Of a stretch of DNA of 64,000 nt, positions 35,052 to 46,052 are shown piece by piece. The stretch is from Plantago major. Lineage: Eukaryota > Streptophyta > Magnoliopsida > Lamiales > Plantaginaceae. The notes under the pieces were generated by a model, which ran no database searches, was not told the DNA's origin, and saw only the letters and a list, made by a program, of their open reading frames with translations. Position 1 is the stretch's first letter; every line of letters starts with the position of its first letter. A program made the position numbers and the translations under genes. The stretch lies in assembly GCA_026545765.1 (NCBI GenBank), contig JAIFAC010000263.1, positions 1-64,000 of the forward strand. The letters run 5' to 3'.

Positions 35052-35460
35052 CAATGACTAAGGGGAAAGAGGTACAAATGACCTCAAAGTCAGGGAATGG
35101 GAAGAAGGAGAAGAAAAGAAGAATTGAGTCAGTGGCTCAGAGGAAGAAGAAACATGAAAACTTCCCACCACCACTCAATAAACGAACCTCCTCTAGCTAA
35201 GTCGCTTGGTAAATAGTAGCTTCGTAAACTTCATCAAGGAACTACAATGATAACAAGGGCCATGGCATGTAAACCTCCAAGGAGAAGACAAGTTAAAGGA
35301 TTGATGAATCTTCCAAGAAGAAGAATGTCAAATCAAGCCCTGGGCAATGAAGAAGGTCAGAAACTCTCACAAGATTTAATCTTGATGATGATGAGGAAAC
35401 TGATGAAGATGAAGCCCTCTTCACAAGAAAAGGAAAATTGAAAGCCTAATCGAGCCCATA
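35052..35460 (+). pseudogene. Lysine-rich segment of post-pol region (C)
   Basis: Starts MTKGKEVQMTSKSGNG as in A (4641), then frameshifts. Strongly basic; 'ITRAMACKPPRRRQVKGLM' at 35247-35303 is shared with A ('MATRAMAQKPPR...RRRQVRGI'). The GAA microsatellite of A is short here. Confidence 0.5.
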
Positions 35461-35539
35461 GTCGCAAAGCCCTAGCCTAAAACACCTCCGGAAATACCAA
35501 GTCTATCCAGGTGGTTCTTCAAGCAACAACACCAAAGAG

Positions 35540-36215
35540 AATTCAAGATGAGAAGGAATGTATCAAGAGTCGAAAGCAAAGACAAAGTCAACTTCCACTG
35601 TGCCGTAAGAAGCCAAATAGAGTATGTGAAGAATAACAATGATTCCTCCGCTCACAGTGCATCAATCGTAAAATGGCTATTGGATTCGAACTTAAGCATC
35701 TACCGTAAATTCAAGATTTCCGTAACCAATCCATAAACAACTTATGGCATGGAGAAAAGATAAGCCAACCTTGATCAACACCAATCACATTAAAGCCCGT
35801 CGATTTTGAAGTTGTCAAGAGAATCAAGCCATGAGAAAGGACCTCTCGATGAATGTCCATATGGAAAGCCGTATGATGTGTATGCACTCAATATCACAGA
35901 ACAGTACAAGAGCAAGACTCACTGTGGAACCCTATGAGTCGCTCTATCTAACTCAAGATCAATACAGGTGACATCGATATCCGAGGATTATCTACTAATA
36001 CTTCAAGCTTTATATCGTAATAGAGCATGCCGGAAGTGGGGAAAGTATCCGGGTCAAACATTTTGTCAAGAAAATCCTACCAAAACCTACAAAGAAGTTT
36101 GTGGATTTGCTGCATACACCGAGATGCTCGCCGTAACACTTCTTTATGATTATTCGATGTCATCAAAAGGTTTGGAGATAGAAAATTTGCATCGATCCAT
36201 AGAAGTACGTTGAAG
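35540..36215 (+). pseudogene. Conserved C-terminal domain of post-pol region (C)
   Basis: 'RVESKDKVNFHCAV' and 'IEYVKNNNDSSAHSAS' (35560-35670), then 'KQLMAWRKDKPTLINTNHIKA' in pieces near 35738-35796. Next comes 'RKWGKYPGQTFCQENPTKTYKEVCGFAAYTEM' (36026-36128) and 'LLYDYS' near 36140-36160. The 81-codon open frame at 35968-36213 holds the second block. Counterparts: A 5190-5920, D 41210-40610 and F 63960-63340. Confidence 0.55.
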
Positions 36216-36531
36216 ACTTGAAGACTAGTCTATTAGATGTTTACTGAGCTTGGTTACCCCGTTGTCCTAATTTACTATGTAGTTTTTTGGTATTTTGCCG
36301 ATCGAAGCTAAACTTGTTTATGTATTGAAGTTATCCGTAATCTTTCTTTGTAACTTATCTCAAGAACTTACCTCGATAGTATTCTATAAAAGATAACTTG
36401 TCGAAAGATCACACCTGTGATTTGGTTGATGTCTACTTTCGCACTTAATCGAATGATTTGAAAATCTTAAGAAATGATTATGTTGGATTGTTCACTCATC
36501 TAGATTTGTATTAGTCGATAGTCATTGATCG
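36216..36531 (+). other. 3' untranslated part before polypurine tract (C)
   Basis: AT-rich sequence with no coding sign, conserved in A (5921-6190), D (40250-40600) and F (62980-63320). Shared words include 'ttttatagatt..at', 'cacaaggtgtgat' and 'aaatcacaaggtg' in one or the other orientation. Confidence 0.5.
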
Positions 36532-36548
36532 ATCAAAATGGGGAAATT
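36532..36548 (+). promoter_or_regulatory. Polypurine tract before 3' LTR (C)
   Basis: TCAAAATGGGGAAATT next to the LTR start TGTTAG; same as in A. Confidence 0.75.
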
Positions 36549-38120
36549 TGTTAGAAATTTGTTAGATATTTTGTTAGAAATATCTGCTTAGATTTTGATC
36601 AAGAATATGACGACTTATCTTAGTCTCGTAAAGGTGATTAGTACTCTTGGTTCACTTGAACATTGTAAAAGAGGAAACCCACTAAGTATGATAGTCTAGC
36701 TAATCTTGTATAGGATGTTAGGTCTCAAAATGTAAATTTTATTTTATGAAGAGAAGACCAAGAAGAAGACATCCAAGGTAATGTTCAACGACATTGAAGA
36801 CTTCAAATCGCATAAGATTATCAAATAGCTTTTCAGATACCTTGGCTGACATCTTGAAGACTCGAATAGTTTTAAACTATCTGTGTCACAACAGATATCT
36901 GAGAAACAAAAGGTCCATCTGAAAACAAGGAAAGTGTCCACAGATATCTATTCTCGACACTCGAGCTTTAACCACATTTCCTAAAAGAAATATATATTGC
37001 AAACAAAGTTGTTTCAATAAAAGTGGTATCGAGGATAAAGATAAGAACGCAAAGAAATCGATCAAGGTTGTCTCGATATAAAGCATAGTTCCGCTGGCAC
37101 TACAGACAAAAGTATATCAGATTAAATGCACGGACAGAGATTCGAATAAAGCAACGGTAGCTTCAAGAAGAAGACAAACTCACATAAGATTATACACGTA
37201 TATCAATAGTTTGAATTTGATTTGCTTCAACGGATACTATTCAAATGGCACTCAAATTCATCTATAAATATCAACACTTAGACCGCTTGAAAAGACACGA
37301 ATCGAATATATCTTAATCTCTCAAACAAACTACTTACTCTCAAGTCATACTCAAAGCTTTGATCTTGAGTAACACTAAAGTTCTAAGTGTCCTGATCCTA
37401 AACAAGCACAACTATCTGTGAAAGAGTTGAATCAAAAGATCAAGTATCTGAGATTCATTCTCTGGAACACTTATCTAAGACTTGGGTCAGTAAAACGAAC
37501 AAGATACCATACATTGCAAAGTATATTAAGTATACTTGATTCACAGAGCTATCGATTAATCGAAGTTATTAAAGAAGCTCATCCGACAACTCAAACCAAA
37601 ACTAACACCATCATCAAGCGGAGTACAGGAAGTACTTAGTTTGAGAAACTAATGAATAACTCCAAGGTTATTGAGTACAGGAAGTACTTAGCTTGGGAAG
37701 CTAGGGAATAACTCAAAAGGTTTCGAGCATGTGAAGTACTTTGTGAAAGTCAGAACAACTCGTGGGGAACATTTGGTTGGGAACCATCTGCTTAAGGAAT
37801 CTTAGAATAGGATTTTGTAAGGTGACCTCAATTATCTATTCTAGTGAATTCTAGGTTCGAAGACCAAAGTGGATTAGTTGAGGATTACGCCACCTCCGTA
37901 TACCACTATACTACATGTTATTTACTTTTCTGACTTACATTTCAGCAAACACACACACACACTTTAACCTGCTTCTCGCACTTATCTATCTTAAGTCTTC
38001 AAGGCCTGATCTAAGTATTTATCGATCTACTCGTATATCTCGAGAAATAGTTTTATCGACAAAGTTTTAAAAGACTATTCACCCCCCTAGTCTTTTACTT
38101 TGTCGTTATTCTGACCAACA
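36549..38120 (+). repeat. 3' LTR of C
   Basis: 1,572 bp, TGTTAG...CCAACA. TATAAATA at 37263-37270; three hairpin units at about 37620-37765. It differs from the 5' LTR mostly by CAG/CTG-type changes (for example CTCAGAAAGG at 22741 versus CTCGTAAAGG at 36625), by the CA-run length and by a few small indels, so the true age of C may be lower than the raw difference suggests. Confidence 0.9.
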
Positions 38121-38739
38121 AAGGAATATTCCTATTCACTAAGGGATGTAAACAAACAATGATTTTATTGCTCTTTTAGTATATGTGGATGACATTTTAA
38201 TAGGAAGCTCAACTAAACAAAATTAAGGATCAATTAAAAGATTTTTAAGATCGTAGATCTAGGACAATCAAGTATTTATTAGGATTGGAAGTGGCAAGAA
38301 ATGACACAGAATTCATATTCCACAAAAGAAATTTGCATCAAATCATTGAGATAGCAGACTTCGATGCAAGCCAAGAATAACCCAATTGAGCGTAATGTAA
38401 AGTTCACCAAACAACTCAACTCCCATTGCAGATCTAACATACTACATAAAGCTCATAGGCAAGTTAATATATTTAACCATAACCTGGCCTGATATAAGCT
38501 TTGCAGTTAGTATTTTCAGTCAGTTTATGGAAAATCCATGCAAAGACCATTTGAATGGGGGTACTGAGAATAATAAAATACACTAAGTGTGATATAGGAC
38601 TGGGAATTTTCTTCTCAAAATATCAAAATTTACAAGTAACTACTTATTGTGACTCAGACTATGCTGGATGCCCTATAACAAGGAGATCAACTTCTGGTAA
38701 TTGTATCATGATAGGTGACTCATTAGTGAGCTCGAGATC
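38121..38739 (+). pseudogene. Host copia H, piece 3: RT core and RNase H
   Basis: Resumes after C with 'YSLFTKGCKQT' and the catalytic 'VYVDDILIGS' (about 38178-38207), then 'KYLLGLEVARND' near 38270-38305. 'YINLT.TWPDISFAV' type sequence follows near 38470-38510, and 'GVLRIIKYTK' and 'YCDSDYAGCPITRRSTSG' (38646-38699) give the RNase H catalytic Asp. It stops at 'DSLVSSRS' where element D begins at about 38740. A 72-codon open frame (38555-38773) covers the RNase H part. Confidence 0.88.
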
Positions 38740-40231
38740 TGATGGTCCAGATAACAGAAAAGTAAAAGACTAGAGGGGGTGAAGAGTCTTTTAAAACTTT
38801 TGTTGATAAACACGGTTTCTCAGATATCTGTGAAGATATCTGATACTTAATTTCAGAGTGCGGAAGACTTTTCTGTGATAAGTGCACGTGCTCAGCAAGA
38901 TAGGTGTAAATACTTTGCAAGGTAAATAAAGCAAATAATAAAATGCAGAAAGTAAATAACACAAGTCTTTTTATAGTGGTATCCAAGGTATGAATCCTTC
39001 AACTAATCCACTTCGCCTTTCTCGCACCTAGAATCCACTAAGACAGATAATTGATGTAACCTTACAAATATCTTCTATCGATTCCTAATTACACTAGGTT
39101 CAAAGTGTTCCCCAGTTATTCGCTTTCTCAAACAAGTACTTCCTATACTAAAACCTCTTTCCGGAGTTCTTTAGTTTTCCAAACTAAGTACTTCCCGCAT
39201 TCACGCCCAATTAAGGTGTTTAAGGTAGTTTGTCAGGTGAGATTCTTTAATAATTTGTTCAGTTATGCAGATAGCTCTATGAATCAAGTATACTTAATAC
39301 ACTTTTCAATGTATGGTATCTTGTTCTTTACTGACCCAAGTTTATGATAAGTGTTCAAGAGAATGAATCTCGATATGAAATCTTAATTCAACTCCTTCAC
39401 AAATAACAATGCTTAAGGATCAGACACTTAGAACGCTTATGCTACTTAGAATCAAGAGCTTGTTGAAACAAAAGTCAAGGTAAGTAGTGTGCTTGAGAGA
39501 GCTTGTGAGAGTATTCAATGCAAGTTCAAGGTGTGTTCTCAAGCCTAAGTGTTGATATTTATAGATGATTTGAGTGCCGCTTGAATAGTAAATTCAAACT
39601 ATTGATATCCTGAGTATAGTAATCAGTACGCTTGTCTTCTTCTTGGTTACCGCTTTTGTTCGCATATTTATGTCCGCATTCAATGCATTGTACTATACTT
39701 TGTCCTCAGAGTGTCAACGGAACTATGCATTGTATCGTAGATCTTATACTATCGATTTCAAGCTTTGCACGCCTTTTCCAGAGATTATCACAACTCCAGA
39801 TACCACTTGTTGAAACAACTTGTTATAATATATTTCTTTTCAGAAACATAGTTTATGTCCAAGGTATCTGAGTGCAGATATTTGTGGCACTTTCGCTTTC
39901 AAACCTTTACTTCGATATCTTTGCAACACCGCTTATTTAAAACGCCAGGTCTTCAAGATATCTCGTCATAGGTATCCGAAAACCTGTTTTCAAGAATCTT
40001 GTGCCTTCAAATCTTCAAACTGCTGAACTTTTCCCCGTTGGATGCCTTTCTTCGGTCTTTAGAGGAATAAAACTTACATCTGAGACCTAACATCCTATAC
40101 AAGATTTGCTAGACTATCATACTTAGTGAGTTTCGCTTTACGTAGTTCAAGTGAACCAAGAGTACTAACCACCTTTCGAGCTAAGATAAGTCATTAGTTG
40201 TCGATCAAAATCTAAATAGATATTCCTAACA
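38740..40231 (-). repeat. 3' LTR of D
   Basis: About 1.49 kb. On the plus strand it starts TGATGGTCCAGATAAC (expected TGTTGGTC) and ends CCTAACA. The TATA box is at 39556-39563 (complement TATAAATA). Two hairpin-repeat units near 39120-39200. Belongs with A and E by the 'cttagctc...ggtggttag' block. The exact left edge is uncertain by a few bases. Confidence 0.82.
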
Positions 40232-40248
40232 AATTTCCCATTTTGATC
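40232..40248 (-). promoter_or_regulatory. Polypurine tract of D
   Basis: Complement reads GATCAAAATGGGAAATT next to the LTR; one G fewer than in A and C. Confidence 0.65.
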
Positions 40249-40599
40249 ACCAACGATGACTATCTCGACCTATTACAAATATGTATGAGGTAATAATCCA
40301 CCACTTAATCATTTCTTATGATCTTTAATTCATATAATTAAGTGGAGAAAGTAAACATCAACCAAATCACAAGGTGATCTTTTGTCGACAAGTTATCTTT
40401 TATAGATTGATATCCTAGAGAGTGTTCATCGATATGTTATAATGAAAGTTCTGATAGCTTTTACAAGATAAAACAAATAATAAGGTACAACAAGAAGATA
40501 CAAAATTGCATAGTAAATTAGGACAACAGGAGTAACCAAGCTCCAAGTGAACATCCTAACAAACTAGTCTTCAAGTCTTCAAAATCTTCAAGTCTTCAA

Positions 40600-41240
40600 A
40601 ATAGTTCCATGGATCAATCTGCAAATTTCCTATCAACAAACCTTCTTATATCATCGTAGTAGTCATAGAGAAGAGTTTCGCAATCATCTCTCGGTCTCCT
40701 CGCAAATCCACGCACTTCTTTATGGTTTTGGTAGGACTTTTCGACAAATGTCAATCTACGATACTTTCTTCCCATATCCAGCATGCAAAATCTTGATATC
40801 CGATAGCTTGAAATAATCATATATGATCCTCGATATTTGATGTCACCAGATTGTTCTTCATCTATGTAGAAGGACCCATAGGTTCCACAAAAAGTTCCGC
40901 CTCAGGCTCTGCTCCAATCAGATTAGAATTTTGTGCACATCATCCGCTTTCCATAAGGACATTCATCCGAGAGGTCCTTCTTCATGGATTTTATCCTGAT
41001 AACTTCAAAATCCAACCGCTTTTGATGTGGTGTTAATCAAGAATGGTTTGTCTTTTTCCATGCCATTAGTTGCTTTATGGATTCGTTTTGTAAACCTGAA
41101 TTTAGCAAGAAATGCTTGAGTTCCGTAATCCAGAGCTATTTTTTCTCGATTTATGCACCTCAGAGATGTAGGAGTTGTCAGCCTTCACATACTCAATTTT
41201 GGCTTCTTCCGCCAGAGGAAGTCGATTTTTCTTTTTCAAA
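40600..41240 (-). pseudogene. Conserved C-terminal domain of post-pol region (D)
   Basis: Minus-strand frame 40614-40820 reads 'MIISSYRISRFCMLDMGRKYRR' and 'KEVRGFA...LLYDYYDDIRRFVDRKFAD', matching the second block of A and C and retaining the aspartate-rich end. The 'AWKKT.H' and 'SYRINP' region near 41030-41110 matches the first block with frame breaks. Confidence 0.5.
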
Positions 41241-41784
41241 TTTTTATCCCTGCTCCTCCTTTGTCTAGAATTTTCCTTCGGGGATTGTCAAGAATCATCC
41301 CGGATAGACTTGGTATTTCAGAGGGTGTTTTATCCGCCAAAGGCTTTGCGCCTATGGGCCCATAGGCTATCAACCCTTTCTTTTTATGTAAAGAGGAGCT
41401 TCATCTTCACGCCTTCATCATCATCAAGATCAATTTCTTGTGAGAATTTTGCGCCTTCTTCATTGCCCTCGATTTGATTTGGCCTTCTTCTTCTTCTTCT
41501 TTAGAAGACTCATCAATCCTCTTACTTGTCTTCTCCTCGAGCCTTGGTACCCTTGAGGTTTCGTGTTCGCCCTTGTTGTCATTGAAGTTCCTTCAGGTTT
41601 CTCGAAGCTATTATTTGCAAAGCACCTGACTGAGGAGGGCTCATTGATTCCGAGTGGTCGGGAAGTTTTCTTTTGTTTCTCTCTCTAAGCATTAGTCCGC
41701 ATTTCTTCTTGTATCCTTCCTTCTTCCCATTCCCCGACTTTGAGGTCCAGATTTGTACAATCCTTCCCCTTAGTCATTGCATGA
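41241..41784 (-). pseudogene. Lysine-rich segment of post-pol region (D)
   Basis: Reverse counterpart of A 4641-5015. The start ATGACTAAGGGGAAGG lies on the minus strand at about 41778. The GAA run is shorter (about 41486-41503). Frame breaks occur within the first 20 codons. Confidence 0.45.
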
Positions 41785-42159
41785 CTAAGTCTCATAAAGG
41801 ATTCTCGAGAGACTCAAAATGTCCTTGTAAGTAGTTATAAAAGGACCAACTTCAAGTTCAACTTTGAGCTCCTGATTTTGTTTGATAAGTCCATTCCCCT
41901 TATCAGTGAGCTCTGCCAATGGGCCTTGTGTGGCTTCTGCTTTCTGAGTAGCATAGCATGCTGCTTCAAGAGCTTTTTGAGCCAAAGATTGATCATCATC
42001 CCTTACCATGCCTAGGTCTCTCTGAGCAATGACCAGACTGGTTGTTCTCTGAGTGATGAGCTCAGTGAAGGTCTTCATCTCTGGAGGGACTGATGTAATG
42101 GCGGCTTCATTTTGAGAAGATAACTCCTTATGTAGTTTAGACAAGATTGAAACCGTCAA
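41785..42159 (-). CDS. Helical segment of post-pol protein (D), open copy
   Basis: A 124-codon open frame, free of the CAG/CTG-type errors, beginning 'MTVSILSKLHKELSSQNEA' and containing 'MKTFTELITQRTTSLVIAQRDLGMV' and 'ALEAACYATQKAEATQGPLAELTDKGNGLIKQNQEL'. Strongly helical, rich in A, E, K, Q and L. This is the best sequence in the window for this part of the protein. In A and C the same segment is frame-broken. It ends with 'SLSRILYET' just before the lysine-rich ORF, so it may be the C-terminus of the coiled-coil protein. Confidence 0.5.
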   Translation of the reverse strand: MTVSILSKLHKELSSQNEAAITSVPPEMKTFTELITQRTTSLVIAQRDLGMVRDDDQSLAQKALEAACYATQKAEATQGPLAELTDKGNGLIKQNQELKVELEVGPFITTYKDILSLSRILYET

Positions 42160-43069
42160 GTATTCTCCTGAGTTGTGGATATCCGCGTTGAATATTTCAG
42201 AGCAATTTGCTTCCTTTTCAAGTGAGAAATCACCAAATGCTCATTTCGTTCTCGCCAATTTCTTCTTCTTCATCATCTGAGTCATTAGCCCAAAGGATCT
42301 TCATCCTCTCGACATTTTCAAGATTTTCTAGTCCAACAACCATCTCGTAGATGGGCTTCTTCCTTCGTGAGAGGAGGATGGTATATCTTTGATGGTGATG
42401 AGCCTTAGCATCATGCTTTTCTTCGTGATACTTCTTCAAGATCTAGCTCCTTAGAAATGGCATTTACAACATCCCGGAGCTCTTGACCTCGTAGTAAGCT
42501 ACCATTTCTTTCAAGTATTGATCTTGAAGCTTATTAAGCTTATCTCTAGATTTAACTAGCTCTTCTTCCAATAAGATGGAGTCTTGTTCTTCTTCCAACA
42601 GCTTGTTCGAGTTGAGCAACGGCTCAGGTATTCAATATCTTCTCGAGTTGTTTCGTGAGTGCTCAACTACTTGTTCAATAGTGTCCTTTGTTGTCAAGAT
42701 GGATGGGTAGATTTCGAGGAGTTGGAGGAGGATTGTTGTGATGTCCTCTCGCAGCTTTTTCAAAGAAATTGAGGTATTCTTCCTTCCGTAATCCTCCCGC
42801 CCTCGTGCAAGCATCATCATCATCTTTCTTATCATCCTCATCCTTGTGATGGTCAAGGAGAATCTTCATAGTCATTCTCATCGCCTCCTTCTTCTTCATC
42901 TTCAGAGACCAGATTGATCACTTCGAATAGTGATCATCATTTCATTTACCTCCTCTCTTGTCAGTAGGGTATGCATTGTAAGGTCCTGGGCAAAGTAGGC
43001 TTGAATGCCATCCGGATTCCGGGTTCGACCATCCGCTTCAAAAGCTTCTATGAGCTTGGTTCAAGAACT
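42160..43069 (-). pseudogene. Acidic and coiled-coil segment of post-pol protein (D)
   Basis: Minus-strand pieces: 'VGLENLENVERMKILWANDSDDEEEE' (42240-42370), coiled coil near 42480-42600, 'DHHKDEDDKKDDDDA' (42790-42860) and 'GSVADGRT.NP.AF' type sequence near 42990-43050. Equivalent to A 3440-4250 and C 33800-34500. Confidence 0.45.
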
Positions 43070-44231
43070 GGTGGTGTAGGTTCTGTTCGTAGCCTTTACA
43101 CTCGAACTTGTTGCTTTTTTCAGCAACCTTACCCTTTGATTTTCCTAGGACTTGAGAGATAACTAAATCATCATCTTTATCGTCCGAGCTCTCATCAAGA
43201 CATTAGAACTCGATCATCCATAATCCTCATGGGTTTCTCGTAGATAGGCTCGTACCTACCACTACTTTCTTTTAGCAAAGATTGATAAGTTCATCGCCAA
43301 GGCTTTTCGGCGAGTCTCGATGCTTCTCAAAGCACTTTCTCTTGCCGAGTCTACTTGTTCAAGAGGTCGATACCTCTTTTGCAAAGATTGATGAGTTCAT
43401 CGCCAGGGGCGGAAGGTATCCTCAATCGACACCAATGGGTGTGTTCTTCGATTTGCCAGACTTTTCGTGAAGTTCCGCTTCGTCAGTAACTTTTCCCTCG
43501 ATACCTTCTTCGCCTTTCGCTTGAACCTTTTCTCGAGATCCAAGAATCCTTTTTCATCAAGTTCAGATACTCATATTTGCAGTAGTAGGTTATCGTTGCT
43601 ATCTCAATTTTTCTCCGAGCTCAATGCCAAACTTCTCCAAAGTAGTAGCATATCTTAGACCATAGCTCATCGTGGCCTTTGCCTGCAAGTCCTTAGCGAT
43701 TTTAAGCTCAAAGCCTTGAATCTTCTTCACAAACTTCATAGCGCATTTCCTTCCATTTGGAAAGGGTTTTCCACTATTTGTCTGTTTTGCAACAAGAACA
43801 TCAACATCCAGCCGCTTCGCTTATCCGTCAAGACCTCCTCAGTAACCATCAAAGCATCTATGAAGAATGCATTCCAACACATCCCAAAGGAACTAACAGA
43901 TGTCCGGTTCTCGGCGTCGCAAGAAGTTTGAAATCAACGGGTATCTTGTTTATCGCTGTCACATACACCACTGCATAACTATTTTACACCTTCAAGGAGA
44001 TCTTCATCCCAGGTCTATTTCAAAATCCTTTCCAAGATTTTGAAGATCAAACAACTTACGTAAAGTTGTTAAGTCCAAAAGGATTTCCTTCTCGACCTTA
44101 GTTTTATAGACACTATTGCATAAAGGCCTTCTGTAAACACATGATATAATCCCTGAGTTATCAGAGAATTTCAACACATCCGTGGAAGAAACCCACGGGA
44201 AGAGCATATAGAAAAACCCTTGATTCAGACT
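43070..44231 (-). pseudogene. Post-pol ORF, N-terminal part of D (downstream of CACTA)
   Basis: Reverse counterpart of C 31060-32190. Recognisable: 'KEILLDLTTLRKLFDLQNLGKDFEIDLG' (44004-44100), 'FVKKIQGFEL' near 43710-43740, 'ADELINLCKRGIDLLNK'-like sequence near 43340-43400. At about 43070 it jumps directly from the part equal to A 1888 to the part equal to A 3435, so the middle part (about 1.5 kb) is absent. The first about 60 codons are beyond the CACTA insert at 48351-48586. Confidence 0.5.
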
Positions 44232-44239
44232 CACAAGAA

Positions 44240-44590
44240 AGTTCGGTTTAGGACGGAAATTAGGGATTTGATATTATCCGTCTCCTAATTTAGGGATTCG
44301 ACCGGATATTTTTTAGGATTTAATTAGGGACCATAGGCTATCCGCCCCAAGCCGCCCCTAACTTTCCTAAGTAGGGACGGATTATATAATCCTGGCCCTT
44401 AACTGTTTTAATTAGGGACGGATTATATAATCGGCCCTCAATCGCTCCTCGCTTTTAGGGACGGATTTTTATCCGGCCCCAAAATTGTTGACCAGAAAAA
44501 AAAAAAAATATTTTTTAGGGATTTGATAGATATCCGGCCCTCAATGGTAGAGACGGCTAGTGACGGATAAAAATCCGTCTTAAAGCTCGT
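44240..44590. repeat. Left subterminal repeats of CACTA element
   Basis: Five or more copies of a 20-30 base unit with core 'tagggacggatt' or its complement, for example near 44391, 44413 and 44455. A poly(A) run (44489-44500) interrupts them. These normally bind the second transposon protein (TnpA type). Confidence 0.7.
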
Positions 44591-45177
44591 TGTTCTAAAT
44601 AGAACACCTGAAGCGTAATCATTTCTATTTCCATTTCATTCCTTCTTCCTTCCTTTCTCCCGCCTCACCCAAGCATTTTCCGCCAAATCTTTAATTTATC
44701 TAGCCAATCTTGGTCTCGCCTCAAGCTCGTTTGACAAGGAGCTCGATTGTGCATCAATTTCAACTTTCATCCGCTATTTTCCTAAATTGAAGGTATTTTC
44801 GCTAAACCCTTACTTTTAAAAATTTTGGGAATTCATGAATTTCTACTAGTTTGATCAATCAGATGTTTATAGAAGTATGTAGTAGATAATTTAGCTTATA
44901 TTACGTATCAAGTTAGCTTTGAGATGTGCAATTGATATATTTATTGTGAAATTGGATTGCTAGTATGATGTTACTATGATTGTAAGTGTGTGTGGTATTT
45001 ACTTAGCTATTGTCAGATAATGCATTAGGATTATGAAGATTTAATTGTGTGTTTGGAGACAATTTGGTGATTTTGGTGATTTTAATATAATTTTGGAGTA
45101 TTAACATAAAAACAATCAATAATATTTTCATCTACAATTTGTAATGTTAATAGATATATGGAAGTTTAACTACTATA

Positions 45178-45428
45178 AAATTGAATTGTAATCGTAAAAT
45201 GTATGTAATTCATTACCAATTGTTACCGATCACAATTAAAAATGTAATTGTAATTGTAATGAAACTAAATGCGAATGGTATAAAATGTTATAACTACCAA
45301 AGGAGATTGAATTGTAATCAGAAAATGCATGTAATTCATTACCAATTGTTGCCACCGATTTCATAATTAAAATGTAATTGTAATTGTAATGAAACTAAAT
45401 ACGTAATGTTATACATGTTATAAATCTA
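45178..45428 (+). repeat. Tandem duplication, about 125 bp x 2, in CACTA leader
   Basis: 45178-45300 and 45305-45428 align closely; both contain 'gtaattcattaccaattgtt' and 'tgtaattgtaattgtaatgaaactaaa'. One difference is CGT (45193) versus CAG (45319) in otherwise identical sequence, the same kind of change seen between LTR copies. Confidence 0.75.
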
Positions 45429-45460
45429 ATAAATTGAGACGTTGTGTTAATTGTTGAATT

Positions 45461-45800
45461 ATGAATCCTGGCTGCTCATGGATGTACCATTGCATCAAGT
45501 TAATGGCATAATTGAATCTAGTTTTTGTGGAAGGGGTTGAATCCTTCATCGCTTTTCAGACCTTACACATACTAATTGTTCGAGTCGGGATGATGAAGTG
45601 CATGAAGGAACCGTCCGAGGATATGAGCTTGTCGCTTCTAGAAGTTGATCGACGCTTGTTTGAGAGGATTCATCACTCATTCACCGCTTCGAAAGTGTAG
45701 AAATTTCACGTGATGAGGATGCCCGCCGCAATAGAGAATCTACCACCGTGTCAATGAAGAATATTCGTCCGCTTCCTTTAGCCCCTCAGCCCATCGGATT
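45461..45800 (+). pseudogene. CACTA transposase N-terminal (transposase-associated) domain
   Basis: ATG 45461 opens 'MNPGCSWMYHC', then after a stop 'FVEGVESFIAF' (45520-45560). The spacing of S-W-M-Y to F..GVE.F(I/L).F is that of the transposase-associated domain at the start of plant En/Spm TnpD proteins. The cysteine-rich continuation is only partly visible ('HTNCSSRDDEV' in another frame). The DDE core of the transposase is not seen downstream. Confidence 0.5.
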
Positions 45801-46052
45801 AACTTTGAAGAATATTTGGTCCTCGCTTCCCTCGAATTGTGAGTTCATGACCATCCATCATCCTCTCCTCCATAATCCGCTCTCGACTTTTTAGTCTTCG
45901 ACGTGTTAAATGTATATGTTTTACATGCATGCCAATTCAACTTATCTTCTTACTACAACTTGTTATATATGCTTTATTATGTCTATTATATATGTTTACA
46001 TGTCAATTCATCTCTCGCTCTTCTTACTAACACTGTTGTATGAATTTGCGTG

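Larger units (their letters stand above)
22664..38120 (+). mobile_element. Element C: complete Sirevirus-like copia retrotransposon, 15.5 kb
   Basis: Two LTRs of about 1.6 kb in the same orientation flank primer site, gag, protease, integrase, RT, RNase H (to 30047), a purine tract, and about 6.5 kb of post-pol sequence ending in a polypurine tract. Integrase before RT shows Ty1/copia; the coiled-coil gag extension and post-pol genes indicate a Sirevirus-like lineage. The flanks rejoin H in frame. A 5-bp target duplication is likely (GTGAA at 22659-22663, AGGAA near 38122-38126) but imperfect. It is much longer than the roughly 9-12 kb usual for the group. Confidence 0.9.

Noticed and set aside
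38740..40231. Solo LTR
   Set aside because: A polypurine tract and about 8 kb of D internal sequence follow directly, so it is the 3' LTR of a long element.
44240..44590. Telomere-like TTTAGGG repeats
   Set aside because: Units are TTAGGGACGGAT with variable spacing and both orientations, and are mirrored at 48030-48350; they are CACTA subterminal repeats.
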